In this document: one piece after another, positions 15,716 through 23,508 of the stretch
Numbering within the stretch: the stretch's first letter is position 1
How the letters are laid out: each line of letters begins with the position of its first letter
Source: RYN-417 sp043745485
GTDB lineage: Bacteria > Patescibacteriota > Saccharimonadia > Saccharimonadales > JACDBH01
NCBI GenBank assembly: GCA_043745485.1
Contig: JAYTSU010000038.1
Span: 1 to 44,551 of the forward strand
Length of the DNA stretch: 44,551 nt
Direction of reading: 5' to 3'
Program-made: the position numbers and the translations under genes
Notes under the pieces: model-generated
The model's database searches: none
What the model saw: the letters and a program-made list of their open reading frames with translations, nothing else
Told to the model about the DNA's origin: nothing

Positions 15716-16785
15716 AGTATACAAGAGGATCACGAGTTTCTATTGGTAGGTGGCGCAAGGTGTTACTGTTGATTACGGCCATTGTCATTATATTGGCAGC
15801 AGGAGTTCTATACGGTGTCAGGCGTGTATATACGCAAAATCTCTTAGCCGTCACACCAGGTGTGCATACTGAAGTAATTGTAGCAATACCATCTGGAGCT
15901 TCACTTGATCAGATTGCGACAATACTCAAAACTAAAAAGGTAATTCGAGCAGATTGGGCCTTCAAGCAGTACGTCAGAAGTCAGGAATATACTAACAAGC
16001 TAAAAGCTGGCACATATCGTCTATATAGTGATGAGAACACTACAGCTATTACGAAGGATCTTGTAGCCGGCAAAGTCGCCGTTGATCTATTTACGATTTT
16101 GCCTGGTCAGCGGCTTGATCAGATTAGAGCCTCATTCATTGACGCTGGTTTTGGTGCTGCATCAGTTGAAGAAGCATTAAATCCTGGCACCTATGCCGGC
16201 AACGCTGCACTGCTAGACAAGCCTGCTGGTGCAAGTCTAGAAGGCTACTTATACCCTGACTCATTTCAAAAAACGGCAGATACAAGTCCGACAACTATTA
16301 TAAAATCTTCACTAGACGAAATGGCCGGCTACTTAACGGCAGATCTACGAGCCGCTTATGCTGCCGAAAACCTTTCGGTATACCAAGCCATTACTCTTGC
16401 TTCCATAGTGGAGCGTGAAGTTGCGTCTCAGGATGACCGCTCGACAGCTGCGCAAGTGTTCCTCAGTCGTATCAAGCAAGGTACTCGGCTACAATCTGAC
16501 GTTACGGTCATATATGGCATGGCAATCGCTGGTAAGAACACGACAATAGTTGATACGTCTTTTGCATCGCCATATAACACATTTTTAAACGATGGTTTGC
16601 CGGTAGGGCCAATCTCAAACGTTTCTAAAAGCGGCCTGCAGGCAGTGGCTCATCCCGCACCAACTGATTACTTATACTTTGTCGCGGGCGATGGCTCGGA
16701 TTACGGCAAGACCTATTTCTCAAAGACACTTGCAGAGCATCAGGCCGCCGTGAGCGCGCACTGTAAAACCTGTTCCCCACAGTAG
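15712..16785 (+). CDS. mltG: Endolytic murein transglycosylase MltG
   Basis: Cuts nascent peptidoglycan strands at the outer face of the membrane and sets glycan chain length. 357 aa. A basic N-terminus and one membrane helix (~16-38, VLLLITAIVIILAAGVLYGV), a LysM-like subdomain (~50-110, IPSGASLDQIATILKTKKVI), then the YceG catalytic domain with LEGYLYPDSF, the catalytic glutamate in LASIVEREV, and a conserved closing region (SPYNTFLNDGLPVGPISN). A GGGG Shine-Dalgarno lies inside ruvX. It is the last gene of the ftsA-like/gp47/ruvX/mltG run. The C-terminal tail has two cysteines (HCKTCSPQ), unusual for the family. Confidence 0.95.
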   Translation: MKYTRGSRVSIGRWRKVLLLITAIVIILAAGVLYGVRRVYTQNLLAVTPGVHTEVIVAIPSGASLDQIATILKTKKVIRADWAFKQYVRSQEYTNKLKAGTYRLYSDENTTAITKDLVAGKVAVDLFTILPGQRLDQIRASFIDAGFGAASVEEALNPGTYAGNAALLDKPAGASLEGYLYPDSFQKTADTSPTTIIKSSLDEMAGYLTADLRAAYAAENLSVYQAITLASIVEREVASQDDRSTAAQVFLSRIKQGTRLQSDVTVIYGMAIAGKNTTIVDTSFASPYNTFLNDGLPVGPISNVSKSGLQAVAHPAPTDYLYFVAGDGSDYGKTYFSKTLAEHQAAVSAHCKTCSPQ

Positions 16786-16845
16786 TTTTATATCATTAAA
16801 GTATCTAAAATCACTAAGAATGCTCAATTTAAGGTGTTTTTAAAT

Positions 16846-16876
16846 AACAGAGGTAAGATAACTGCTTAACAGAGGT
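16846..16876 (+). promoter_or_regulatory. Tandem AACAGAGGT direct repeats upstream of the CHAP-gene promoter
   Basis: Two exact 9-mers at 16846-16854 and 16868-16876 in the same orientation, start-to-start spacing 22 bp (about two helical turns). They lie 20-50 bp upstream of the -35 at 16896, a position typical of activator sites. The same 9-mer and its reverse complement flank the alaS leader (10207, 10098). Confidence 0.45.
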
Positions 16877-16895
16877 CAGAATTACTGTTGCAAAC

Positions 16896-16924
16896 TTGAC
16901 CATATAGCACATAATTGGTACAAT
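16896..16924 (+). promoter_or_regulatory. Sigma70 promoter of the LysM-CHAP gene
   Basis: TTGACC (16896-16901), a 17 bp spacer, and TACAAT (16919-16924) with an upstream TGG. Transcription should start near 16931, giving a leader of about 135 nt to the ATG at 17066. Confidence 0.7.
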
Positions 16925-16928
16925 TTTC

Positions 16929-17003
16929 CTTGCATCTCGGTTTTTTTAATCTGTTATTACAGATAAAATCTATCGGTTGCGAGAGTATGTAACAAGGAGC
17001 AAG
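16929..17003 (+). ncRNA. Candidate structured 5' leader of the LysM-CHAP gene
   Basis: Nested complementary segments: CTTGC (16929-16933) with GCAAG (16999-17003); TCTCG (16935-16939) with CGAGA (16980-16984); and a perfect 6-bp hairpin ATCTGT-TATT-ACAGAT (16949-16964). CCTTG (16928-16932) can instead pair with CAAGG (16993-16997), which would hide the AAGGAG at 16994-16999. Two mutually exclusive folds around a ribosome-binding sequence are what a switch needs. The transcription start predicted from the promoter (~16931) may trim the outermost pairs. It does not match any riboswitch consensus I know. Confidence 0.35.
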
Positions 17004-17065
17004 CTATTTGTAGCCTTACCCGCTTGTCTGGACTACCTGCAGATATTTCTGGTTCAGCCAATTCA

Positions 17066-18160
17066 ATGAAAACTAAGTTATCACGGACAGTAACGGCAAA
17101 GCGTTATAAAAAACGTTTTATTCGTTACGGCTTATTAGTTGGTAATCTGGCTATTGTTGCTGTTGCCGCTACTTTGGTGCTTCATAATCCTAACGATAAA
17201 TCCATGCAACGAAGTAATGCGAGCGTTGCTAACTCACAAGCTACTAATCCGCTTGACACGCTTTCGGCGGCAGACATTGCCGTAACGGCAGCACGCATGA
17301 CCAACCTCGCTGAGACAACTTCTGTAACTAACCAGGCAGACTCAGTGGCCGCCGAGCTTAACACGCATGTTGTTGACTATGCAGTTGTGCCGAAGCCGCA
17401 AATACTGAGCTCAGTTATAAAAACCAAAGCTGATATAAAGGACTACACCGTATTAGACGGCGAGTCAGTTGGCGATTTGGCAACGAAGTTTGGCGTAACA
17501 AGTGACAGCATTAAATGGTCTAACAGTTTAGCTACAACAACGCTTAAAGCTGGAGCAGTAATGGTCGTACCACCTATTGATGGCATTGTTTATACTGTTA
17601 AAGTTGGTGACACTGCTGAATCATTAGCTACCAAGTATTCTGCTAATAAGGACCAGATAACCGCTTTTAATGACGCCGAAGTTACCGGACTCAAGTTGAA
17701 TGATCGTATTGTGATTCCTGGAGGGAGTATTGCACCACCTCCGGTCGTAACGACATATTATGGTGGTGGTTATACCAACAATTATAGTGGCGGAGCTACT
17801 GTTGCGGCTATTTACAGCGGCAATGGATATGATTATGGCTGGTGTACGTGGTACGCCTCAAACCGCCGTGCAGAAATTGGCCGTCCCGTCCCAAACAACC
17901 TTGGAAACGCATACAGTTGGTATACCATTGCTCAGCGTGCCGGCTTATCAACGGGGAGTTCACCACAAGTTGGAGCTGTATATCAATCGGGGAACCACGT
18001 TGCTGTAGTAGAACAAGTTAATGACGACGGAAGTTTTTGGGTTACAGAAATGAACTATACAGCTGGCCAAGTTAGTATGACTGACTCTACCCGCGCTGGC
18101 GGTTGGGGTAGGATTGACTGGCGGTTGGTGCCAGCTGGCTACGCCAAGTTCATCTACTAG
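17066..18160 (+). CDS. Secreted peptidoglycan hydrolase with two LysM domains and CHAP domain
   Basis: About 364 aa from the ATG at 17066, which begins the signal anchor (MKTKLSRTVTAKRYKKRF, then LLVGNLAIVAVAATLVL). A TTG at 17024 would add 14 residues; an AAGGAG also lies 6 nt before an ATT at 17006 in this frame, so the true start is uncertain. Two LysM repeats at ~125-175 (YTVLDGESVGDLATKFGV) and ~178-225 (YTVKVGDTAESLATKYSA) bind glycan. A Gly/Tyr-rich linker leads to a CHAP domain with the catalytic cysteine in YGWCTWYASNRR and the histidine in GNHVAVVEQV. CHAP enzymes cut peptide bonds in the wall; an episymbiont could use it on itself or on its host. Own promoter, structured leader, tandem upstream motifs. 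Confidence 0.92.
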   Translation: MKTKLSRTVTAKRYKKRFIRYGLLVGNLAIVAVAATLVLHNPNDKSMQRSNASVANSQATNPLDTLSAADIAVTAARMTNLAETTSVTNQADSVAAELNTHVVDYAVVPKPQILSSVIKTKADIKDYTVLDGESVGDLATKFGVTSDSIKWSNSLATTTLKAGAVMVVPPIDGIVYTVKVGDTAESLATKYSANKDQITAFNDAEVTGLKLNDRIVIPGGSIAPPPVVTTYYGGGYTNNYSGGATVAAIYSGNGYDYGWCTWYASNRRAEIGRPVPNNLGNAYSWYTIAQRAGLSTGSSPQVGAVYQSGNHVAVVEQVNDDGSFWVTEMNYTAGQVSMTDSTRAGGWGRIDWRLVPAGYAKFIY

Positions 18161-18165
18161 TTACT

Positions 18166-18282
18166 GGTACTTTTGAGCGCACATTTCGGGCGAGAACCTG
18201 TGCTCCGCACTCACCTTATACAAACATACGCCTCGTTTGCGGTGCTCGGTTCTCATCCCGAACTGCACTGCTCAAAAGCACC
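18166..18282 (+). repeat. Long imperfect palindromic element, copy 1
   Basis: Begins 6 bp after the CHAP-gene stop. Outer arms GGTACTTTTGAGC (18166-18178) and GCTCAAAAGCACC (18270-18282) pair with one mismatch. Inner arms (TTCGGGCGAGAACC near 18184 with GGTTCTCATCCCGAA near 18248) and a terminal CCGCA/TGCGG stem continue the fold. The blocks GCACAT, AACCTG, CATACG, GTGCTCGG and CTGCACT recur at 39068-39159 at matching spacing (last three intervals identical). No coding frame is sensible across it. Confidence 0.7.
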
Positions 18283-18290
18283 ACCATCGC

Positions 18291-18318
18291 ACACTAGATG
18301 AGGCGGTGTAGTGTTTTT
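18291..18318 (+). terminator. Intrinsic terminator after the CHAP gene
   Basis: ACACTA (18291-18296) pairs with TAGTGT (18309-18314), followed by TTTTT ending at 18318. It stands between palindrome copy 1 and obg. Confidence 0.5.
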
Positions 18319-18378
18319 GACAATTATGAGGTATAATTACATAAGAATTTTGTTGTAGTAAATAAAAGGTTAAAAAAC

Positions 18379-19653
18379 ATGTTTGTTGACAGAGTAAATG
18401 TTGGTATTGAAGCAGGCGACGGTGGCAACGGCTACGTCAGTTTTAGGCAAGAAAAATTTATTGACCGGGGTGGACCAGATGGTGGCGATGGTGGCAAAGG
18501 CGGCAGCGTTGTACTAGTTGCCAGCCGTAACCAAAACACGCTGGCAAATTTTCGTTTTCAGCGGGCTTTAAAAGCGCCTGATGGCGAAGGCGGTTTTAAA
18601 CAACGCATGCATGGCAAAAGCGGCCAGGACTTAAAAGTTCCTATTCCTGTTGGTACCGTTGTTTTGACCGAAGACGGCATTGAGCTAGCCGACCTTAACG
18701 AAGACGGCCAAGAGTTTGTGGTAGCAATGGGCGGTAAAGGTGGTTTTGGTAATGCTCACTTTGTGAGTTCTGTGCGTCAGGCTCCAAAAGTGGCTGAGCG
18801 CGGCGAAGCGGGCGACCACTTAAACGCCGTGTTTGAGCTGCGCATGATTGCTGACGTCGGCCTCGTGGGGCTTCCAAATGCCGGTAAATCCACGCTGCTG
18901 AGTGTTATTAGTAATGCTAAGCCAGAAATTGCCAATTATCCATTTACGACCCTCACGCCAAATCTTGGCGTGGTAGACATTGATAAAGGCAGTTCATTAT
19001 TGGTTGCTGACATCCCGGGGCTGATTGAAGGTGCATCTGAGGGCAAAGGGCTTGGTGACGAGTTTTTACGCCACGTTGAGCGCACAAAGGTGCTGATTCA
19101 TCTTATTGATGCCTATCAGGACGACATCCCCGCCGCTTATAAGACTATCCAAAAGGAACTGCATGATTATAAGAATGACCTCAGTGGTAAGCCGCAAGTA
19201 GTGGTGATAACTAAAATTGAGGGCTTAGACGAGGAGATTGTAGCTGATTTACTCAAAAGTCTAAAAAAGCTTGTGCCAAAAGGGACACCGCTGATGGCCA
19301 TTTCTGCCCAAAGTGGTCAGGGTATCAAGGAGCTCTTATACGCAGTCAAAAAACAAGTGACGGCGATTGAAAAAACCGAACAGGACTCGAAAGATGCCGA
19401 AGATAAGACCCCCGTCTATCGCTTACAGCCAACCGAAACTAGTTTTAGAGTCACCAATCATGGAAGTTATTACACAGTTACGGGGCACCGAATTGAGAAG
19501 TTTGCATCTCGGACGCATTTTGATGACGAAGATGGCGAGCGCCGTCTCAAAGACATTATGAAAAAAATGGGCATTATGCGCGAGCTTGAGCGCCAAGGTA
19601 TTATTCCTGGCCAAAAAGTTATCATCGGCAGCTACGGCGACATCGAATATTAG
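18379..19653 (+). CDS. obg: Ribosome-associated GTPase Obg
   Basis: Essential GTPase in 50S subunit assembly. 424 aa. Glycine-rich Obg fold at ~1-157 (GDGGNGYVSFRQEKF, GGDGGKGGSVVLVA). G domain ~158-330: G1 GLPNAGKST, switch I with TTLTP, G3 DIPGLIEGA, G4 written TKIEG instead of the usual NKxD, and G5 ISAQSG. The C-terminal OCT domain is present (~345-424, YRLQPTETSFRVTNHG to PGQKVIIGSYGDIEY). A TATAAT at 18331 and an AAAAGG ribosome site precede the ATG. Monocistronic by spacing. Confidence 0.97.
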   Translation: MFVDRVNVGIEAGDGGNGYVSFRQEKFIDRGGPDGGDGGKGGSVVLVASRNQNTLANFRFQRALKAPDGEGGFKQRMHGKSGQDLKVPIPVGTVVLTEDGIELADLNEDGQEFVVAMGGKGGFGNAHFVSSVRQAPKVAERGEAGDHLNAVFELRMIADVGLVGLPNAGKSTLLSVISNAKPEIANYPFTTLTPNLGVVDIDKGSSLLVADIPGLIEGASEGKGLGDEFLRHVERTKVLIHLIDAYQDDIPAAYKTIQKELHDYKNDLSGKPQVVVITKIEGLDEEIVADLLKSLKKLVPKGTPLMAISAQSGQGIKELLYAVKKQVTAIEKTEQDSKDAEDKTPVYRLQPTETSFRVTNHGSYYTVTGHRIEKFASRTHFDDEDGERRLKDIMKKMGIMRELERQGIIPGQKVIIGSYGDIEY

Positions 19654-19699
19654 CCAGAAAAATGTAATTTTGTTATGTAGAAACTGAGAAAGTACGTGT

Positions 19700-19705
19700 T
19701 ATTAT
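19700..19705 (+). promoter_or_regulatory. -10 element of a probable leaderless promoter
   Basis: TATTAT (with an upstream TGT), 9 nt before the ATG at 19715. No Shine-Dalgarno. Confidence 0.45.
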
Positions 19706-19714
19706 GCCATAAGC

Positions 19715-21196
19715 ATGAAGCGCACAATACTTTTATTCTTTAGTTTGCTTTGCCTTGTTTTAGGATTCGGTACAAATGTAACTCATGCCGAACAGACCCC
19801 TGAAAATTGTGGGCAAAATGTAGGAATACAAGCTAATGCCCTTGTTTCGGTACCGGTCACTGAACCTGATGTGTATGTGCGTGCTTTACTCGCTGAAGAC
19901 CACGGACAAGCTACCCTGTACTTTCAACCGCTTGCGATCGCTGGGCCAACTACATGTTACAAAATCGGCGCAATACAACTGGGTGATGAATGGCAAAAAG
20001 TGGGTACTATACCAATTGCAGCACGTAATATCCCTGGCACTTTAGTATTAACCTTACCCGATACAGCTCCGGGCATCGGAAGTGGCGGCCCGCAAGCAAT
20101 ATTAACTTCTTCAGTTCCGCCTTGCTCCCTTGGCAAGGCGTGTGACTATATGTATCAAGGAAAACCCTTCGATTTAGCACCCAAAAAGATATCATATTCA
20201 GCCGATACTCTTATAGTGGGGCTGCTTACTGATCCGGCAAACACAAAAGTAAAGGAAATTATCTACAGTGTTGACGGAGTACAGGCATACAGTTCAAAAC
20301 AACTAATGCCATTTAATATGCGCTATGTACCAGGTGGTGAACACTCACTAGAGCGGACAGTAATATTTACAAATGGTGAAACAGTGAGCGATAAGCAGGT
20401 TATACAGCACGGTAGTTTTGGGCAAATTAATTATTACTTCACATCGCTGTACCAACATTTTTCAAAACTGATAATATTTTTTGGAAGTATTTTTGGCCTA
20501 ACATTTATTTGGATATGCATACTTGCAGTTGTGCGAGCCTTACATAAGCGTCGGATATGGCGTATAACACACATAGCAGGGAAAAATAGTCGTTTTGATG
20601 CAACTAAAGCTGGTGCTCAATCTCCCAAATATTTTGACGATTCTTTAATTGATACTTTGCGGGCCCATAAAAAAGCTATTGGTATACCATTAACTATGAT
20701 AGTAATTGTTTTAGCTATGTATAGCTTTGTTTTAACGTCGTTTACTGTAGATGGCGTCAGCATGGAAACAACATTGCATGATAAAACTGTACATCCGCTA
20801 CTAATATTGCCGTCACAGTTAGGTAAGCTAACTGGTAGTGGTTTTACGCCAAAGCGCGGCATCATAGTAGTAATTCAAAAAGACGAGAATAATTTGTTTA
20901 CTACAGAAGTGCAACAGAAATCGTATGTTGTTAAACGGATATTAGGTTTGCCAAATGACCGCGTGGTCGTACAAAATAATACGATAACTATTTTTAACCA
21001 TGACAATCCAAATGGCTATGTACCAGATAATATGTATCATTGGACAAATATTGGCACAAACAATTATTTCCATATTGACCTAACGCTTAAGCAAAATGAA
21101 GTTTTTGTAGTAGGCGACCACCGTGAAGAATCAATTGACTCACGTTTTTATGGGCCTATTACGACATCACAGATAATTGGGCAAGTATTACACTAA
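19715..21196 (+). CDS. Signal peptidase I (S26) with N-terminal extracellular extension
   Basis: 493 aa; ordinary SPase I is 180-320. It starts with its own signal peptide (MKRTILLFFSLLCLVLGF, cleavage near THAEQ). Residues ~27-240 form an extracellular beta-rich domain with several cysteines (TPENCGQNVG, GPTTCYKIG, PPCSLGKACDYM). Two membrane helices follow at ~246-270 and ~320-342. The last ~150 residues are SPase I: box B VDGVSMETTL with the nucleophile Ser349, box C FTPKRGIIVVI, box D YVVKRILGLPNDRV with general-base Lys407, and box E VVGDHREESIDSRFYGP. It cleaves signal peptides at the outer membrane face. The extension could recruit substrates; it is not a family I recognise. Confidence 0.9.
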   Translation: MKRTILLFFSLLCLVLGFGTNVTHAEQTPENCGQNVGIQANALVSVPVTEPDVYVRALLAEDHGQATLYFQPLAIAGPTTCYKIGAIQLGDEWQKVGTIPIAARNIPGTLVLTLPDTAPGIGSGGPQAILTSSVPPCSLGKACDYMYQGKPFDLAPKKISYSADTLIVGLLTDPANTKVKEIIYSVDGVQAYSSKQLMPFNMRYVPGGEHSLERTVIFTNGETVSDKQVIQHGSFGQINYYFTSLYQHFSKLIIFFGSIFGLTFIWICILAVVRALHKRRIWRITHIAGKNSRFDATKAGAQSPKYFDDSLIDTLRAHKKAIGIPLTMIVIVLAMYSFVLTSFTVDGVSMETTLHDKTVHPLLILPSQLGKLTGSGFTPKRGIIVVIQKDENNLFTTEVQQKSYVVKRILGLPNDRVVVQNNTITIFNHDNPNGYVPDNMYHWTNIGTNNYFHIDLTLKQNEVFVVGDHREESIDSRFYGPITTSQIIGQVLH

Positions 21197-21252
21197 AAGT
21201 TATCCACAGTATTAGTTAATATTCTCAGTTTCTGCTTGTTGTATACCCTCTC

Positions 21253-21828
21253 ATGCAGTACGCTTATGCTAAAGCAGTAAAAATAATGAAAGTTAACATG
21301 GCAACACAAACTAAAAAACCTCAAGTTCGCGCAGTAGTCGGTAGCACTAAAAAATCTAATGGCTTACATTTTACTAAGCGAGCTGTACTAATAGGGCTTG
21401 TAGCAATAGTTGCATTATCTGTTGCAGCTGGACTTGGCTGGCAGCAATGGCAGAATCATCAATTGAAAGCCAAGGCTGCGGGCTGGACGAATACTTATTC
21501 TTATTGTGCTGGTGGTGGTTGCGCAACCGCACGAGTTTGCAAGATGGCTGTAACTAGTGCCTATGGACCTTTGTGGCAATTCAAACATTATGTCACAAAT
21601 ACATCATCAGACACGATTACACACTATCAACGTACAAAAAGAGGTACAAGCGTCGTAGGGACTTCAACGGTTTATGCACCTCGTATAACCGCCAAATTTG
21701 GAGAAGATATTTTTGCATCACGCGTATATAACGATACGTTTGAGTCAAGAATAGTTGGTTATCAGAATGGTCGCTATGTTGATAGTGGATATGTTTGGAT
21801 GCCAATTGACTCTATCGCGTACTGTTAA
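21253..21828 (+). CDS. Small membrane-anchored protein with cysteine-bearing extracellular domain
   Basis: Up to 191 aa; not recognised. The ATG at 21253 has TATACC 5 nt upstream; ATGs at 21286 and 21298 (MATQTKKPQV) are alternatives and the last would still keep the anchor. One membrane helix (~44-65, AVLIGLVAIVALSVAAGLGW). The extracellular part has CAGGGCATARVC followed by a beta-rich stretch (WQFKHYVTNTSSDT, RTKRGTSVVGTSTV), ending in Cys, so two disulfides are possible. It follows the signal peptidase by 56 bp and could be a substrate or accessory of it, by position only. Confidence 0.65.
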   Translation: MQYAYAKAVKIMKVNMATQTKKPQVRAVVGSTKKSNGLHFTKRAVLIGLVAIVALSVAAGLGWQQWQNHQLKAKAAGWTNTYSYCAGGGCATARVCKMAVTSAYGPLWQFKHYVTNTSSDTITHYQRTKRGTSVVGTSTVYAPRITAKFGEDIFASRVYNDTFESRIVGYQNGRYVDSGYVWMPIDSIAYC

Positions 21829-21850
21829 GTAAATATATAACGAGAATTAA

Positions 21851-21859
21851 TGGTAAACT
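21851..21859 (+). promoter_or_regulatory. Extended -10 of the sbcB promoter (leaderless type)
   Basis: TGG then TAAACT (21854-21859), 9 nt before the sbcB ATG, with no Shine-Dalgarno. Confidence 0.5.
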
Positions 21860-21868
21860 GGCAGTCAT

Positions 21869-23317
21869 ATGGCTGCCAGTTTTTATTTTTATGATCTTGA
21901 GACCACGGGTATCAATTTACGTAGTGGGCGAATCATGCAGTTTGGTGGGCAGCGCACGGATATGAACCTTGTGCCTATTGATGAACCAGACAATATCCTG
22001 ATCAAGCTAAGCGATGACACACTCCCTGAACCTGATGCCATCATGATTACCGGCATCACTCCACAAGCAACTCAGGCTGAGGGCCTGACTGAGGCGGAGT
22101 TTTTGCGGTATTTCAAATCACACATCTGCGCGCCTGATACAATTTTTGTTGGCTTCAATAATGTCCGTTTTGATGATGAGTTTATACGACACATGTTGTA
22201 TAGAAACTTTTATGATGCCTATGAATGGTGCTGGCAAGACAAACGTGGACGTTGGGACTTGCTGGATGTTGTACGCATGGTCCGGGCGCTGCGTCCAAGT
22301 GGCATAACCTGGCCAGTGGGCCCAGACGGCAGGGCTAGCAACCGCCTTGAGCTACTAACAACTGCTAACGGACTGGACCACGTCAGTGCACACGATGCCT
22401 TGAGTGATGTGCTAGCAACAATAGCGGTGGCACGGCTGATACGCAACAAACAAACTAAAATGTTTGACTACTTACTAACTATGCGTGATAAAAAAAAGGT
22501 GCAAGAGTTAGTGAACAGCGGTCAGCCCTTTGTGTATGTCAGCGGCAAATATCCGACGGTATACGAAAAAACAACCGTGGCTCTGACGCTTGGCGAGCAT
22601 CCAGGCAAACAGGGTGTACTGGTGTATGACCTGCGTCGGGACCCCAGTTTCTTAGAAAATATGTCTCCTGAGGAAATTGTAACCATATGGCAAAAGCGTG
22701 AAGAGGACGAAACTATGCGCTTCCCAGTCAAGACACTACAGTTTAACCGCTGCCCCGCAGTGGCTCCTCTGGGAGTTTTGACGGACGAAAATAAGACTCG
22801 TCTTCAGATTGATGTATCCACAATTATAAAACACCGCGATCAGTTGAATAAGATGAAAGATCTTCGAGAACACTTACTAAAAGCCTTAACCATCATGGAT
22901 CAGCATAGACAAGCTAGCTTATTAACAGATATTAAGAACGTCGATAATCAGCTATATGATGGCTTCTTTGGCGAGGCCGATAAAACCGCGATGGGTGTGG
23001 TGCGTGCGGCAGATAAGACTGAAATCAGTTCACTATACCTAACATTTAAGGATGACAGGCTTAACACGCTGTTCCCACTGTATAAAGCTCGGAATTATCC
23101 GCAGTCTCTCAGCCCCGAAGAGCGCGAAACGTGGGAAAAATTTCGATATGAAAAGCTGGTTGGTGGTGGCGAAAAGAGTGCGCTCAGCCGCTATTTTATG
23201 CGTATCAGCGAGCTTGCTAAGCGGAAAGATATTTCAAGTGCACAGCACTATCTCTTAGAGGAATTGCAGCTTTACGGCGAAAGTATAATCCCCGAGCCCT
23301 TGGATGAGGGTGAATAA
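21869..23317 (+). CDS. sbcB: Exodeoxyribonuclease I (SbcB-like)
   Basis: Degrades single-stranded DNA 3' to 5'; acts in mismatch repair and recombination. 482 aa, close to the 475 of the E. coli enzyme and collinear with it end to end. DEDDh exonuclease motifs: FYDLETTG (ExoI), VGFNNVRFDDEF (ExoII), and SAHDALSDVLAT (ExoIII). Other signature stretches are TGITPQ, YRNFYDAYEW, RWDLLDVVRMVRALRP and DNQLYDGFFGEADK. The C-terminal ExoI-specific domain is complete. Full-length ExoI is best known from Gammaproteobacteria, so a past transfer is possible, though base composition does not stand out by eye. Confidence 0.95.
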   Translation: MAASFYFYDLETTGINLRSGRIMQFGGQRTDMNLVPIDEPDNILIKLSDDTLPEPDAIMITGITPQATQAEGLTEAEFLRYFKSHICAPDTIFVGFNNVRFDDEFIRHMLYRNFYDAYEWCWQDKRGRWDLLDVVRMVRALRPSGITWPVGPDGRASNRLELLTTANGLDHVSAHDALSDVLATIAVARLIRNKQTKMFDYLLTMRDKKKVQELVNSGQPFVYVSGKYPTVYEKTTVALTLGEHPGKQGVLVYDLRRDPSFLENMSPEEIVTIWQKREEDETMRFPVKTLQFNRCPAVAPLGVLTDENKTRLQIDVSTIIKHRDQLNKMKDLREHLLKALTIMDQHRQASLLTDIKNVDNQLYDGFFGEADKTAMGVVRAADKTEISSLYLTFKDDRLNTLFPLYKARNYPQSLSPEERETWEKFRYEKLVGGGEKSALSRYFMRISELAKRKDISSAQHYLLEELQLYGESIIPEPLDEGE

Positions 23318-23331
23318 TAGGTATACAAGTA

Positions 23332-23508
23332 CTAAAGTGAGACAAGGTCAAGGAAAAGCTGATGTGTACGGTGATGAAAGCTGATAAAACGTACCGCCTT
23401 TACTAATACAAATGGTGTAATTACTATGCCAAGAATAAGCATAAAAATACTAAAAGTGAGCTGTGAGTGAGTGCCTGGGATATATCCCAAAACTATAAAC
23501 GTTAGCAT
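23332..23508 (-). CDS. Small single-pass membrane protein, 58 aa
   Basis: Short ORF in what otherwise looks like an empty 254 bp gap. It reads MLTFIVLGYIPGTHSQLTFS, then a hydrophobic helix (IFMLILGIVITPFVLVKAV), then a short basic tail with FHHRTHQL. A VLGYIPGT start followed by one helix resembles small uncharacterised membrane proteins found in many bacteria. The ATG has an AGGTGG ribosome site about 10 nt upstream and a TGTATACT -10 at 23539-23546 on the same strand, which supports a real gene. It is unidirectional with the PGPGW gene upstream, but has its own promoter-like sequence. Confidence 0.55.
   Translation of the reverse strand: MLTFIVLGYIPGTHSQLTFSIFMLILGIVITPFVLVKAVRFISFHHRTHQLFLDLVSL

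Noticed and set aside
16929..17003. c-di-AMP (ydaO) or GEMM riboswitch
   Set aside because: The conserved core nucleotides of those families are not visible; only simple nested stems are seen.
18166..18282. Integron attC site or REP/RAYT element
   Set aside because: No R' and R'' core (RYYYAAC / GTTRRRY) at the ends, no GTAG tetranucleotide at the base, and no integrase or transposase gene nearby.
23476..23489. Perfect 14-bp palindrome TGGGATATATCCCA
   Set aside because: It lies inside the 58-aa minus-strand ORF, where it encodes the LGYIP stretch, so it needs no separate explanation.
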